A stretch of 64,000 nt of DNA from Crambe crambe (GCA_963924555.1 OZ004584.1:1549001-1613000), one strand, 5' to 3'. Numbered from the stretch's first letter, positions 52,831-64,000 are shown. The notes: generated by a model from the sequence alone, not told the origin. Made by a program: numbers and translations.

Positions 52831-54312
52831 ATTAAAAGCTTGTAGCATAAAGTGTGTGACATTAATTAGAACATTCAACCCTTTATTAGTAATAGGTATA
52901 TTTCCAACATGAAAATTATTACTTTGTGGCAGCTGTTCTAAAGTCAAGGTAGCTATAGTGAGAATCATTTACCGTATAATTAACTAACTAGCATACCAGT
53001 AGTTAGTACTTAATTTTTATCTTTTCTTACGTAAGTTTTGCACACTATAATTCACATATGGCAGCTGTGTTCAATGGTGGTGTATAGCTAACACTGAAAG
53101 TAGTGATCACAGATGAATAATAATACTTTCAATGGAATCTACTTCATCTCTGGTATGGAATATTCTACTGGACCCATTTTTTGCATGCGACTATTAAAAG
53201 GTTAAGGGAACAAAGTAACATTTGGCTTTTGCAGCCAGTCAAAATTTATATAACTATAAACTAAATGAAATGCCAAATGCTGAAAGTTTACTGCATGGAG
53301 CCTAGCTAATTTATGACAGAGTCAAGGTACGTGTCAACTGCGATTACCGGTATGTATGTACTTTCAATAAGTGAAAATCTCTCAATCACAGTCACACTGT
53401 AGCTACGTACTCCACCTTAAGGAATGTTACATACACTTCACTAGCTAGTGTTACAATGTTGTGGATGCGTCTGCACAATGTATTGCTGACTCAATCATGT
53501 GTTTTATAAACTGTCTGGAAAGCTGAATATCACAATGAGATCTATATAGTGCTCCCTAATACGTATAAACTTCCTCCAGCATGCATGGTGGGGAACTTAA
53601 TAGGAACAGTTTCCTCAGTACAAGAATGAGCACTTCGTTGATTATCAATAGCTATCGAATTTTGTTACTAAGAAACCATGTTTTATAAATACAGGCACAG
53701 TAATATTAGATATAATTATAGAGTTGTATTAGCTACGTATACATATAGACCCTAAAGAAAGATGTAGAGTCAACAATTTTAATGCAACTGGATTGTAGCT
53801 ATACAGTATAATAATGCTGTATGCATGTAGCTAGCTACTAACTTCTAGCTATTATGAAACTTGGAAACAGTTCCAATTTGTATACAGCCACTCTCCCAGA
53901 GGAATTTCAAATAGCTCCATTGTCATGAACACAGCAGACCATTAGCTAATGGTAACAATAACCAATTCATTATTTTGAGAAGACACAAAAACAGCTAGCT
54001 ACGTATACGTACCTACAGGCCAGCTGCATGTGTAGACCTGTTGAAGGTATAGCCAATGTCAAAGATTATGTGCAGGAAGTCATCCAGTTAGCTAATAATT
54101 ATCAACAAATCAATGATCACAAAAAATAATCTTCTGAATAGCTAAAAAGGTAAGTAGGTATGTGGCCCCAAGATCTGTACTTCATGCAGCCTCAATCAAA
54201 TCAAATCCTAGCCAACTGCCTATAGCTACATAGCTTAAAGTCTCAAAAGACAACAAAGACTAAGATTAATGGCAATGAAACTAATTCCATGCATGTGTAT
54301 ACCTATAGCTAG
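52831..54312. other. intergenic, no gene seen
   Basis: AT-rich with many TAGCTAGC words. No open frame with recognisable protein features. Confidence 0.5.
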
Positions 54313-54362
<50 letters not shown>

Positions 54363-54363
54363 A
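54313..54363. repeat. (TTG)n microsatellite
   Basis: About 16 TTG/GTT units close to the 3' end of copy D. Confidence 0.95.
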
Positions 54364-54397
54364 TTCCTATAACTATAGCTATAATGGCTACAACAAT

Positions 54398-55614
54398 TCA
54401 TTGGATATAAATTTCAAATGTTTCAATTGCAATGTCTTCATCACTACGTGGCTGATCATGACACACTCTCATCTCAATGTTGTCGGTCGTATGCACTGGA
54501 AGTTGCCTGTAGAACCATGGAGGATTAGTAGAAGAGGCACAGCGAGCACAAGAGCCTTCCTGGAATAACAGCTTTCTCACGTTACAAGTTTCAACTTTAT
54601 ATGCGGGCTTGCCATCACAAAAGTAACGATCACGTTCTATAAACTGAGGTGGCTGCAGGGAGCAGTTAACTGTAGAGAAATTGAGTTGAATCACAAATTA
54701 CATAATTATTATAACTATGGCGATTTTTCCAAAATTGAAGTGTGAACCATGTAAATTATTCCACCACAAACATATTCCCACACTATAACCCTCACACAGC
54801 TAGAGTTACTGCTCTCTCTAATAGATATAGTTACAGTGTCATAGTTATAGTGTCATATGTACATACATGCATCAACACCAAGGGTCCATATCTGCTGTCT
54901 TGGGGGTGCTCCATGAGTTAGACTAATGCCATCAATGAAGTTGGAGTCTATCGTGGAAGACTGTCTTATTCCACCATGATCACGAAACGAATCTGGTATC
55001 CCTTTCTGATAAGCCCCAATCATCCCACAAACACTGGTATAATTGAAATCATGTGAAGCATAAAAAACCGAGGAGCAGCTTGCATTATCGAAATTAATAA
55101 TGCATGTGCGTACGGGGCAGTCTGTTCCCAGCCTGAGACCACTTGGACACTGGTTGCTACTATCTGTCATATCCAGTTCAGCCACTCTCATCCACCTTCC
55201 AGTGATGTTACCACATGACCTGGTCATGTCACAGTACACATGCATGACAGAGCCATCATTGGAAGACTTAACCCAGTAGTAACTTGAAGGAGAAGAAGGA
55301 GTAGAGCGGAGGATAGCAGCACAGGAAGATGCCGGATTAATTGGACGCATACCTGGGCTTGCTCTTTGATCGAGCTGGCTTAACTTGTCATTATCTTGAT
55401 GGGTTGATATTTCAGATTCCAATCTCGAAATTCTAACGGAGGTGAATGCAAAGCATGCACAAATGCCACCAATAAGAAAGATTATTACAGAAAGTGCAAT
55501 GACAAAACCACAAACAGCATATTTCTTTCTGGACTCTTTACTTGAGAAGACTTCTTCTGGAGTTTGATAACTCACATTCTGATGAAGTTCATATTCCTCT
55601 TCACTTTTGCTTAT
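54398..55614 (-). CDS. family copy D: two-exon member in opposite orientation
   Basis: Exon 1 runs to 54867 (donor GATGCAT|GTATGT) and exon 2 is 54669-54398 (acceptor TTTCTCTACAG), joining as GVDAFNCSLQPPQF. Tail EEEYELHQNVSYQTPEE keeps the two tyrosines of the family at the same spacing; the membrane helix is YAVCGFVIALSVIIFLIGGICACFAF; the short stalk is followed by SSCAAIL, VMHVYCDMTRSCGNITGRWM, NPPWFYRQLPVHTTDN and a final ETFEIYIQ. The codon aligned with the ATG of the paralogues reads ATA (55612-55614), and no ATG follows before the stalk. So the start either lies in an unseen upstream exon, uses a non-ATG codon, or has been lost. Otherwise open and the most divergent member. Confidence 0.7.
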
Positions 55615-55789
55615 TTTTCTTTCCAGCTATATAGCTACCTATATTGTGTAATGATTCGACTATAGCTACCTTTATAATGGGTCCATGCATGACTATAGAC
55701 TATAGTTGCTTCCGTGTTGCTCTATAATTGTTTGGTTATTGTCACCATCACTATCTGGGAGATCGAGTGGATGCATAAAAATAATTGTT

Positions 55790-57245
55790 TCCTTGTTTCA
55801 TAATAGAGTCAAATTACCTATAGCATGTAACAACTATTATGATTATCAGTAGTCCAGATGCATTAAAACAATTTTCAGTTATTAGCTATCAGAGTGGCAC
55901 TCCATGTAGCTACATATCAGAACTACATTTCTTTTTATAGCTAATAGCTAGCACTAGATCTCATCGTGATCTCCAGCTTTCCAAACAGTTTACAGTTTAC
56001 GTATAGCTAACAGTGATTGTGTCAGCAATATGCGTATAATTATAGTCACTCTGGACGCATGTATTTATCCATTATCCACAATGTTGTAACATGAGAGTGT
56101 GTCGTTATCAGTCATGCATGTACATGAAGACGTTGGAATTCAAGCATATATAACTTAGCTATATGCAGTGCTAATTATAATACTGTATAGTTTAAGTGTT
56201 GCAATTATTAAAGCCAACTATAGCCAGCTTCCCTCTATACAGCAGCAGCAATGTAACTAACATATGCAGCATACCATGGTGAAGAGAGAGCAGTTTACCT
56301 GCAGCTGATATACTGTAAAACAAAAGTGTACTGTGGACACCATTGGTGTCCGTAGCTATATACTGGGAAACGAAAGTGTGCTGTGGACACCATTGGTGTC
56401 CGTATTGGGACATTTTGTCCCAGTATGGACACTTTTCAAATACCATAGTACACTTTATTTTTTAGACTGCAGCCAAGTACTGCATGGCTCAGCTGGTGAT
56501 CATAGCTATAAATAGCTATAGCTAGCTAATATTTTGTTGTCTTGAGCATCTTGAGCATGTCTTGAGGGAGGAGAGTAGATACGTAGCTAAATTAGATGAG
56601 CAGCTGTAGCTACTGTAGTGCAGTAAGGAGTGATATGACCGAAGCACCACAAATTAAACTGATAGCTACGTAGCATATATACAGTAGTGTATAACCCATA
56701 TAGCTAATTATGAACAATTGATTAATATTGTCTGAAATTCACAAAGTTAGATATGTACATGTAGCTATGTAGCTAACTATTATGTTATAGCTACTACTAG
56801 GAAGAGAGTAATCAGTAATATTACTATCCCAGTGAATTCACTTTGAGTATTAGCTAGCTATTATTATAGCTACACTGTGAGTAGCTGGCTGGCTACTGTA
56901 ACAATTTATTAGCTATAGACACAAGTTAATTATACATGATTTTTGATTTGTGCTTCACATGAGAGGGAATACATGTAGCTACACATAGTAATTAATGTAT
57001 ATACCCCTTCCTGCACCCTTCACCCTTGCCAGGGCCACACTGTTGAAATCATGTTGCAACAATTATTATGGCAAACACTGTTGAGATAACTAGCTATGTT
57101 CATGTTGCAGAAACACTTTAAGCATATATAAGTTGCATCAGCTACATTAGCTATATGTATATATACTTGATAAATCTGTGACTATAGCTATTATAGCCAG
57201 CTGTTTATGTTGCAGAAACACTTTCAGCAATCAACATCTGTCTAA
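55790..57245. repeat. segmental duplication, copy 2 (left part)
   Basis: Matches 39364-40750 with few differences. One is a local duplication of the hairpin arm GTGGACACCATTGGTGTCC (56333-56400). It then continues without interruption into the DNA that in copy 1 lies beyond the LTR element, so it shows the pre-insertion state. Confidence 0.85.
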
Positions 57246-57498
57246 AAGAATTTGCATACATGTAGCTATTGTGACTACAACAGCCACTATCGTCTGTTAT
57301 GTAGTTGTTTATGTTGCAGAAACACTTTCAACATCTGTCTAAAATAATTTGAATACATGTATTTAAAAGCTACATCGGCCATTATCCTCTGTTAGCTGTT
57401 TCTGTTGCATGCATGCATCTGTCATCATTTACAAATTTAATGTCTTTCCAAAATGGACACTATAATAACTAGCTAGTTGTACACTGTAAGAATTGAAG

Positions 57499-57575
57499 CT
57501 TTTACTGCACACCCAATAACACACACTCACTCAAATACCATTTTTTAGTGTGTATATTGGGTGTGCAGTACACTG
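57499..57575. promoter_or_regulatory. conserved hairpin upstream of family copy E
   Basis: ACTGCACACC at 57503 pairs with GGGTGTGCAGT at 57559, about 220 bp before the start codon, as in A, B and C. Confidence 0.4.
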
Positions 57576-57792
57576 TGTATCCTCTGTTTGCATCCGTTAT
57601 TATACTCTTACACATGTTGCCATTGCTATAACATGATAGTTCAGTTAGCTATCATGGAAAGTATTTCTGCAACATAAATAGTTTTGCTAGGGCATACAAT
57701 TACATTAGCGAAGCCAATAAAAAGCTGAATGTGAATGCAGTGTTAACATGCAGTTTCAATTCCCTCATCAATAGCTAGTGGTTAGAATTAAA

Positions 57793-58903
57793 ATGAGTAA
57801 TGTTGATGAAGATACAAGATACGACATTCATGAAAATGAATGCCATGCAATTACAATGCATGCCTCAGTTGTTAATAGAGATGAAGCTTTCTCAAAGAAG
57901 AAATTCTTCTGCATTTTAATGATTGCAGTTACAGTCATTTTGCTTATCATTGCAGTCTTTATCAGCATTGTATTTGCCTTCGTTGAGATCTCGAATTTGA
58001 AGAACATTTCTTTTGGTCAGTCAGATGAATTAGCGAAACTGAATAACAAGTGTGAAGCCAATGGACGAATGCTCAATGTTTCAATGCTTAAGTTAAACCA
58101 GTTGAGGCAAGATTATGTTGGAGAACAGAACCCAGGAATTGATCAAGAGTTTAGAGAACTCAGGTTTGCATCCAAGATATCCTGCAGCTTCATGTGCTGC
58201 TATTCTCCAGTTTGCTCCTTCCCCTCTATCAGGCCACTACTGGATCAGGTCCTCCAATGGCTCTGCTGTGCGTGTATACTGTGACATATGACCAGGTCAT
58301 GTGGCAACATCAGGACTAGAGTGGTTGAGCTGGATATGAGTAACACATCCAACAATATCCTCCCTCTTGGACAATGACTTCGTCACCTGCAAGGTCATGC
58401 TTTGCTTCCATGCCTAGAAACTGCATGGGAACAATTTTTCCTGCCCCTGGATTGACTTACAATCGCATTTGTGGGCGAGCCATAGGATATAGTACTGGCA
58501 GTTCAGATGCCTTTGCTGAAATTCACGACTTCAGAAATTCTCTAAGCATCGATGAGCCCTACGTGGATGGTATCAGTGTGACTCATGGATCACCACGACA
58601 ACATATTTGGTGTTTTGCTGCTGGCCATGGTGCGTATTATCGCTGCCCCTGTGATAATCCTAATCATGCTCTTAATCAAGCTCCCTATCCACCTTCTTAT
58701 GTTGGCAATAACTACTTCCTACAATGGTGCATTGTGGGATGCTATGAACCACCACAAACTGCTGCACCTTCAACAATCTTCCATGGTTCAGTGTGTCCCT
58801 CCCTGCCCCCACCTTTGATGATATTGAAGTGAGAATCTGTGGTGATGAGGATCCTGGGAATGAGAATATCCTTCTAAGTGTTCTGCAGTTGTATGTACAG
58901 TAA
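57793..58903 (+). pseudogene. family copy E, decayed, mosaic ectodomain
   Basis: Opens with MSNVDEDTRYDIHENECHAI, an intact membrane helix and stalk to NQLRQDY. A deletion there (copy C reads SMLENRT) then shifts the frame. The rest is readable only in pieces: HYWIRSSNGSAV, then a distinct ectodomain type (LTYNRICGRAIGYSTGSSDA, HIWCFAAGHGAYYRCPCDNP, PSYVGNNYF) and the end LQLYVQ at 58903. The first half is nearly identical to copies B and C and the second half is not, so gene conversion or unequal crossing-over is likely. Confidence 0.7.
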
Positions 58904-59199
58904 TTTCAGTCCTTCCTTTTAGACCTATCATGATTACGTACTATAAAGATAATTAAAATATCTCGTGTATGAATCCTTGTAAATTCTTGTTCATGCATGG
59001 ACATAGCTAGCTAAATCTTATCCGTGCTATAATTTTTGTTTCAGGATGCTAAATTAAATTTTGTATCACCAATAGCTAGCTATAATCTGTTTTTTCAGTT
59101 GGAATGGAATAAAATGTTGTACAATCATCAGGAGGGATGGAAATTATGACTGTCACATTAATAAACCAGTAGCTAATGTGCAAGTACACTCTTAATAAG

Positions 59200-59607
59200 A
59201 ATATTATTTACAAGCTATGTGGGCAAGATTATTCTTGTGATGGAGTTCCTACATTGCTTGGATGCGTCAAGCAAGACTACATACGTAGCACGCTTTGGGA
59301 TGGAGAAGAGTGTGGTGATAATATGCTACTTCACCAGGCCTGCTATTCTCCATGCATGCTTCCAATATTCCAAAGTCTGTGGTTCCATTAGGGATTTGGA
59401 TTTAGCTAGTGGTCAGACTTCTGGTGTGGTAAATCTAGATTCAAATCATGTTGACAGTATCTATTATTCTGAAATATGGGAATGGAATACATGCAACGAC
59501 ACATTTGGACCTTTGCTGGTGAGTAAAGGTGATGGAGTTCCTATTTTGCAGAGACATGTCATGTGACTAGCACTTTTTGGGATGGAGATGGTGATGATAC
59601 TTGTTGA
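59200..59607 (+). pseudogene. family copy F, fragment
   Basis: Scrambled ectodomain pieces: a DYSCDGVP-like word, STLWDGEECG, then FQYSKVCGSIRDLDL, a DSNHVDSI-like word and NDTFGPLL. There is no tail, membrane helix or stalk. It is a relic placed between copies E and G. Confidence 0.5.
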
Positions 59608-60416
59608 AAATAATCTCACCACTGATAATTCTGGGATTTTATAATCATCAGTTTAGTTTTTTGAAATTCATAGCTAATGCAAAAGTCATGCAAGGTTTTC
59701 AAAAATATGCCATAGCTACAGTGGCTGCAATAAACTTCCTATCTGTGTATACATAACCTACATGCTAGAAAGGTAGCTAGTACATTAGTATCCCTGCAAA
59801 TTCACTTTGAGTATTAGCTAATATTATAGCTGAAATTTATTAACTACAGCAAGTCACATGATTTTCACATGAGAGGGAATAATGCACTGAGTAGTGCACC
59901 CTTCACCCTTGCCATAGCTATAATGGCCACACTGTTCAGATAACCAATCTTCATGTTCCAATGTTACGATGCACATTGTTGAGTTATAACTAATGTTCAT
60001 GTTGTAGAAAGATTTTAAGCATCTGAAAAATCTATAGCTATAGTTGTTTATACTTTTCCATGCATCTATCATTGTCTACAAATTTACTTCTTTATTTATG
60101 TCATAGAAACACTTTCCATGTTACCATTTACGAAATGGACTTTATGTTGTAGAAAAACTCTCGCATCTGTTGTTATTGTTTACAAAATTTGATGTTTTGC
60201 CAAATGGATACACTCAGAAACAGTTTCTATATGCATCTGTCATCAATAATAGATGTATTTAACTATTATATGTATAATAACAAGCAATGGCAGCAATCAC
60301 CATCAGCTTAGAGTAAAATATAAAAACAAACACTTCATGGATGTAATGGATACAAATGGAAGATGACTAAATTATTATAGTTAGCTACAACGTCATGACT
60401 TTTAGCCTGATTTTGA
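59608..60416. other. upstream DNA of copy G, no gene
   Basis: Holds weakened versions of the family's upstream blocks (ATGGCCACACTGTTCAGATA, CATCTGTTGTTATTGTTTAC), but the ACTGCACACC hairpin is missing here. Confidence 0.45.
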
Positions 60417-60435
60417 AGCAAATAAAAAGCTGAAC
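60417..60435 (+). promoter_or_regulatory. candidate TATA-like box of copy G
   Basis: GCAAATAAAAAGCTGAACG, 46-64 bp before the ATG, matches the box of copies A-C. Confidence 0.35.
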
Positions 60436-60480
60436 GCTGTTAAAAGCCATTCCAGTTTCAATTCCTCATCTAACTTAAAA

Positions 60481-61676
60481 ATGAGTAAAGAAGTGGATAT
60501 TGATGATGATACAAGATATAACATTCATGAAAATGAATGCTATGCAACTACGACCTTTCCCTCAGTTGTTAATAGAGAAGGAATAAAGGAAGTTTTCTCA
60601 AAGAAGAAATTCTTCTGCAAATTAATGATTGCAGTTCCAGTCATTGTGTTTATTATTGCACTCATTATCTGCTTTGTATTAGCCTTCATTGAGATTTCAA
60701 GTTTGAAGAGTGCTTCCACTGCTCAGTTTTCATTGCTAAAATGATCAGTATGAAACTGTTCAACAAAATTTAATGTTGAATACTTCTTTCGATCTGTCAA
60801 ATCAGAAATTATTATATTCTGCACTGGAGAACAGAACCCAGCAGTTAATAAAGATTTCACTATCAGGATTGCATCCAAGTTATCCTGCAGCTTCATGTAC
60901 TGCCATTCGGCAGTTCATTCCCTCCTCTCCCTCAGGCCACTACTGGATCAGGTCCTCCAATGGCTCTGCTGTGCGTGTGTACTGTGATATGACCAGGTCA
61001 TGTGGTAACATCACTGGAGGGTGGATGAGAGTGGCTGAACTGGACATGAGAGACGGCAGTAGCCAGTGTCCCAGTGCTCTCAGGAACGGAACAGATTGCC
61101 CCATACCATCATGTATAATGAACATTGACAGTCCAAACTGTTCTTCAGTCATTTTTCCTTCACATGGTTTCAACTACTCCAAGGTCTGTGGGATGATCAG
61201 AACTTATCAAAAAGGAATAACTGATTCAATTCAGAACGATGGTGGAATAAGAGGTTCTCCCACTATAGACTCCAACTATGTGGATGGCATCAGTCTAACT
61301 TATGGTGAATCCCCAAGACAACACATTTGGACGTTTGGTGTTGGTAGTCGAGGTATAATAGTTAGCTGTCTATTAACCTTACTTAATTCATCTTGTTAAT
61401 GTAGGTTGTTCATCTCAGCCACCAAGTTTCATCAATAGAGCTCATTACTTTTGTGATGGTATTCAACCAAGAATAGAGACATGTGTAATTAACAGGCCTT
61501 TATGGAATGGAGAAAGCTGTACTCATTGTACCTCTTCCTCTTCCTCTAATCCTCCATGGTTTTATAGGCAACTTCCAGTGCATACAACTGACAACATTGA
61601 GATGAGAGTGTGTCGTGATCAGCCACGTAGTGATGAAGATGTTGCAATTCAAGCATATGAAATTTACATCCAGTGA
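60481..61676 (+). pseudogene. family copy G: two-exon member with one frameshift in the stalk
   Basis: Exon 1 is 60481-61352 and exon 2 is 61405-61676 (donor GTCGAG|GTATAA, acceptor AATGTAG), joining as VGSRGCSSQPPSFINRAHYF. Tail MSKEVDIDDDTRYNIHENEC, membrane helix FCKLMIAVPVIVFIIALIIC. The frame then breaks between about 60741 and 60773 in the stalk. From there it is open through ASCTAIRQFIPSSPSGHYWI, VRVYCDMTRSCGNITGGWMR and exon 2 (RPLWNGESCTHCTSSSSSNP, NPPWFYRQLPVHTTDN) to a YEIYIQ end. A single break in a poorly conserved stalk leaves open whether it is a pseudogene or has an unrecognised tiny intron. Confidence 0.75.
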
Positions 61677-62162
61677 AAGCCATTGTAATAGTAATAACTT
61701 TATTAAGGCTCATTTAACTTATAAATAATGAAACTATAGCTATATTATTTCATATGACTGTAAGAGTTTTGACTAATCGATTGGTTTTTTATTTTTGTTT
61801 TTGTTTTGCCTTTTTTGTGATAACTAGCTAGCTATAGTAGCTAGCTGGATAACTTTTAATCTGTGTTTCAGCGATATAATGGCAGTTATATAACTAATGC
61901 ATTGATTTAATCAGAGAGTACAATAAAGTAGTAGGCAGGTTGGAAAATGATGACTTATTTTTGAACATGTCGAGTTAAAATAATTATAGCGCAGTCATTT
62001 CTGAGTAGATTGGTATAAGAATTATAGCATTTTGAAGACAGGAATTATTCCTGCATAAAGAAAAAAGTCAATGCTTTATATTGGTGCAATGGGGGCATCC
62101 CAAAAATTCCCCGCCCCCGTGCACGTGATTCTTAGACCTTGACCTTGCATCTGACTGCACTT
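61677..62162. other. intergenic, no gene seen
   Basis: AT-rich 3' flank of copy G. Confidence 0.5.
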
Positions 62163-62711
62163 TAGTCTCGCGGGCCGACCCTTTACCAACCCAAGGGAAG
62201 GGAAAAGGTCTGGTCAAACTCGCATGAGCGTTTCGTTCTACACTGTGGTCCAGGAATTTTTTGGATAATTAATTCAGTGTAAAATAACCTCAAAGTCAAA
62301 GCTATGAATAATGTTAGAATAAATTGGCGTGTAAGTTTAGTCATTCGGGCATAAACTGGTGATCGATCGAGAGCGAGCTGCTAGAGAGAGCAGCTGCTGG
62401 CTTGCTCTAGCTACTAAGTTATAAGAAGTTGCATGGAGCTAGTTGTGCCGCTGAAGGGTCGGCTGTGTGAGACTACACAGCAGCTACACACAGCAGCTAC
62501 TGTGCCTTTGGAAAGCCCAGCAGGGATTGTGCTTATGCTCGACCTGTGAGTGCTAGTATTGCATACAGCATAGATCTATTGTAGCACTATTCCATGCGCG
62601 CAATAATGTGACGCACGCAAATCATTAGCACGTTCTATTTTGCTGAGTGTGCGCTCATCCCTTCCCCCTAGCCCTTCCCTTGGGTTGGTAAAGGGTAGTC
62701 CCGCGAGAACT
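62163..62711. mobile_element. 549-bp TIR element
   Basis: Inverted ends of about 37 bp with three mismatches: TCTCGCGGGCCGACCC then TTTACCAACCCAAGGGAAGG on the left (62166-62202), complement at 62672-62708. No coding capacity. Confidence 0.7.
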
Positions 62712-62740
62712 GATCTGGTTATGAGCGAGCGCCTAGCGCC

Positions 62741-63175
62741 TAGCCTCGACAGGCTCTCGCGCGCGCACGGAAGGGGGGAGGGGAAGAAAGAGCCTGATCG
62801 TAAATTTAATCACGTGCGACTCCTGCCGCCTGGCACGTTATCTCATTATGACGCTTCGATGTGCTAGAAATAGAATTAGAAATAGATTATTTGATCTACC
62901 ATCAGGGGAGAAACTACCAGTACAGCGCAGCTCTTGGAAGTGTCAAGTTGGTTATTTGGTTATACTGTACTGGTGTTCCAAACGGCTCTGATCGACAGAT
63001 GCTGCTCATCCTTCAAGGAGAGATCGCTAAAACCTAACCTTCCAAGTCCGTCGTCTTCAAAACTAGCACTGCTATATACTAGCACTAGGAACACTAGCCT
63101 CGCGCCAGGCTCTCAGGAAGGGGGAGGGGGAAGGAAAAGAGAGCCTGGTTGCCACTGTCTGCGCATGCGCTGATT
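62741..63175. repeat. GCCTCG...CAGGCTCTC element ends (two relics)
   Basis: Two blocks in the same orientation (62741-62800 and 63090-63155) of the form AGCCTCG..CAGGCTCTC, a G-rich stretch, then AGAGCCTG. They match the ends of the element at 63241-63989, so the stretch is probably debris of that family. Confidence 0.5.
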
Positions 63176-63399
63176 TTTCCGCGATTTTGCGGAATCCGGA
63201 TACTTGCCTGTATATGTCCGCAACACTAAACGTCAAAAGTTAGCCTCGTTCCCAGGCTCTCAGTGAAACGGGAAATGTGGGGGCGGAAAGGAGAGCCTGG
63301 TTTCTACTGCAGACCGGATCCCTCACATTCCGGGGGATTTGGATTCCCTCCGTACTTTCCCGTTTTTGATTTCATCATAATTTTGTCTAATCAGCGTTT

Positions 63400-63691
63400 T
63401 TTTGTGCAAGATGGCGAGTTCGTTTCTGAGAGTGTTTCTTCTAGCGTTTCTTCAAGCGATTCAAGTTCCCACTATCTGCAAGCGCTTTCTCATGCCCTGT
63501 CAATGCTTGGTTTACCTGAACTGTTGCTGAAGGAAGAGCAGAAGCTGGCTATCCGAGCTGTATTTGATGGCAAGGATATGTTCGTGCCCCTGCTCTCAAG
63601 GGATCTCCGCAAAGAAGATCTGGCCAGCTATTTGAAGCTAGTAATGTTTGCAGTTGCCTTCTCCAAGGATATTCTCCTCTTGCAAGCTTAA
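63400..63691 (+). pseudogene. RecQ-type helicase N-terminal fragment
   Basis: A serine-rich start (SESVSSSVSSSDSSS) precedes LPELLLKEEQKLAIRAVFDG KDMFV, which resembles the Q-motif and the first strand of RecQ-family helicases (..L.xEQ..AI.a...GKDvfV). In those enzymes the ATP-binding PTGxGKS loop follows at once; here the reading goes instead to PLLSRDLRKEDLASYLKL and stops. So only the first tens of residues of a helicase were captured or kept. No ATPase activity is possible. The upstream ATG at about 63411 is in another frame; the start is unclear. Confidence 0.5.
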
Positions 63692-63694
63692 CAG

Positions 63695-63847
63695 ATGTGT
63701 GATGGGAAGGGGTCATCTGGAGCTAGCTCAGGGACATCCAGGAGTTTGTTGATCCTAAAAGCCCACTTCTATGATAATCCAGAACTGCTGAACAAGGCAA
63801 TGGCTGCACTTTACACAAGCGACATGCAATACGCACGTTTGTACTAA
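63695..63847 (+). CDS. 50-residue ORF inside the TIR element
   Basis: ATG at 63695 to TAA at 63847: starts MCDGKGSSGASSGTSRSLLI and ends AALYTSDMQYARLY. It is 3 bp after the helicase-like fragment, in a different frame. I do not recognise it. Its even composition and clean end suggest a former C-terminal exon rather than chance. Confidence 0.3.
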   Translation: MCDGKGSSGASSGTSRSLLILKAHFYDNPELLNKAMAALYTSDMQYARLY

Positions 63848-64000
63848 TTGTGACGTTTACTTAATAATTACATCATCAATCGTGTTATGAATATAATTAT
63901 GTGGTCAAAATTTACACGCCCGTGCGTGCAGTAGAAACCAGGCTCTCCTTTCCGCCCCCACATTTCCTGAGAGCCTGGGAACGAGGCTAAGGTCAAAGTA

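Larger units (their letters stand above)
63241..63989. mobile_element. 749-bp TIR element carrying a RecQ-like fragment
   Basis: Inverted ends of about 65 bp: TAGCCTCGTTCCCAGGCTCT at 63241 and its complement ending 63989, sharing GAAATGTGGGGGCGGAAAGG with a 7-bp indel. TTA/TAA flanks. Between the ends are two plus-strand ORFs (63400-63691 and 63695-63847). Confidence 0.75.

Noticed and set aside
52650-52968. Minus-strand ORFs reading VCVCVCV
   Set aside because: They read through the (AC)n microsatellite and the antisense of copy C.
54269-54568. Plus-strand ORF with a poly-Cys run
   Set aside because: Reads the (TTG)n repeat and the antisense of copy D exon 2.
62640-63173. ORFs with Ser/Pro/Arg-rich peptides
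   Set aside because: They lie in TIR-element ends and CG-rich debris and show no domain.

Overview
The window looks like nuclear DNA from a sponge, most likely a demosponge. This is inferred from very AT-rich, AGCT/TAGCTA-rich intergenic DNA, compact genes with few short introns, a TPR-CHAT gene, tandem type II membrane proteins with fibrinogen-like ectodomains, and the density of animal-type DNA transposons. I saw no prokaryotic operon, tRNA, rRNA or CRISPR array.

Layout. 1-3.3 kb: a pogo/Tigger-type transposase followed by a run of near-identical micro-exons and a terminal PHD-like zinc finger. 4.04-7.30 kb: a small TIR element with TA ends, into which a 2.5 kb TIR element with a clean 9-bp target duplication has inserted; the C-terminal coding part of that inner element lies on the wrong strand. 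7.3-11.8 kb: gene-poor DNA full of hairpin MITEs and microsatellites. 11.9-13.2 kb: an intact single-exon GT14 glycosyltransferase gene (minus strand). 13.96-24.8 kb: two related Academ-like DNA transposons, one nested in the other, with XPG/FEN1-like nuclease domains, plus a MITE inside the older one. 24.8-25.9 kb: a minisatellite. 26-30.5 kb: intergenic DNA with several TIR elements. 30.7-34.9 kb: a two-exon gene for a 999-residue TPR-CHAT protein (caspase-like fold, His837/Cys905), with a 300-bp foldback in its intron.

36.9-61.7 kb: a cluster of seven related genes or gene remnants for type II membrane proteins. Each has a short cytoplasmic tail with two conserved tyrosines, one membrane helix, a glycosylated stalk and a Cys-rich fibrinogen-like ectodomain. 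One copy (51.6-52.8 kb) is intact, two or three are nearly so, and the rest are decayed. They have spread by segmental duplication together with their upstream DNA. A very young BEL/Pao LTR element (40.75-47.14 kb) sits in one duplicated segment; the sister segment at 55.8-57.2 kb preserves the empty site. 61.7-64 kb: TIR elements, the last of which carries a fragment like the N-terminal motif of RecQ helicases and a 50-codon ORF.

Host genes with clear support are the GT14 enzyme, the TPR-CHAT protein and the membrane-protein cluster. Almost everything else is mobile DNA or its debris. The last two host loci could plausibly act in recognition or defence, but nothing in the sequence proves that.
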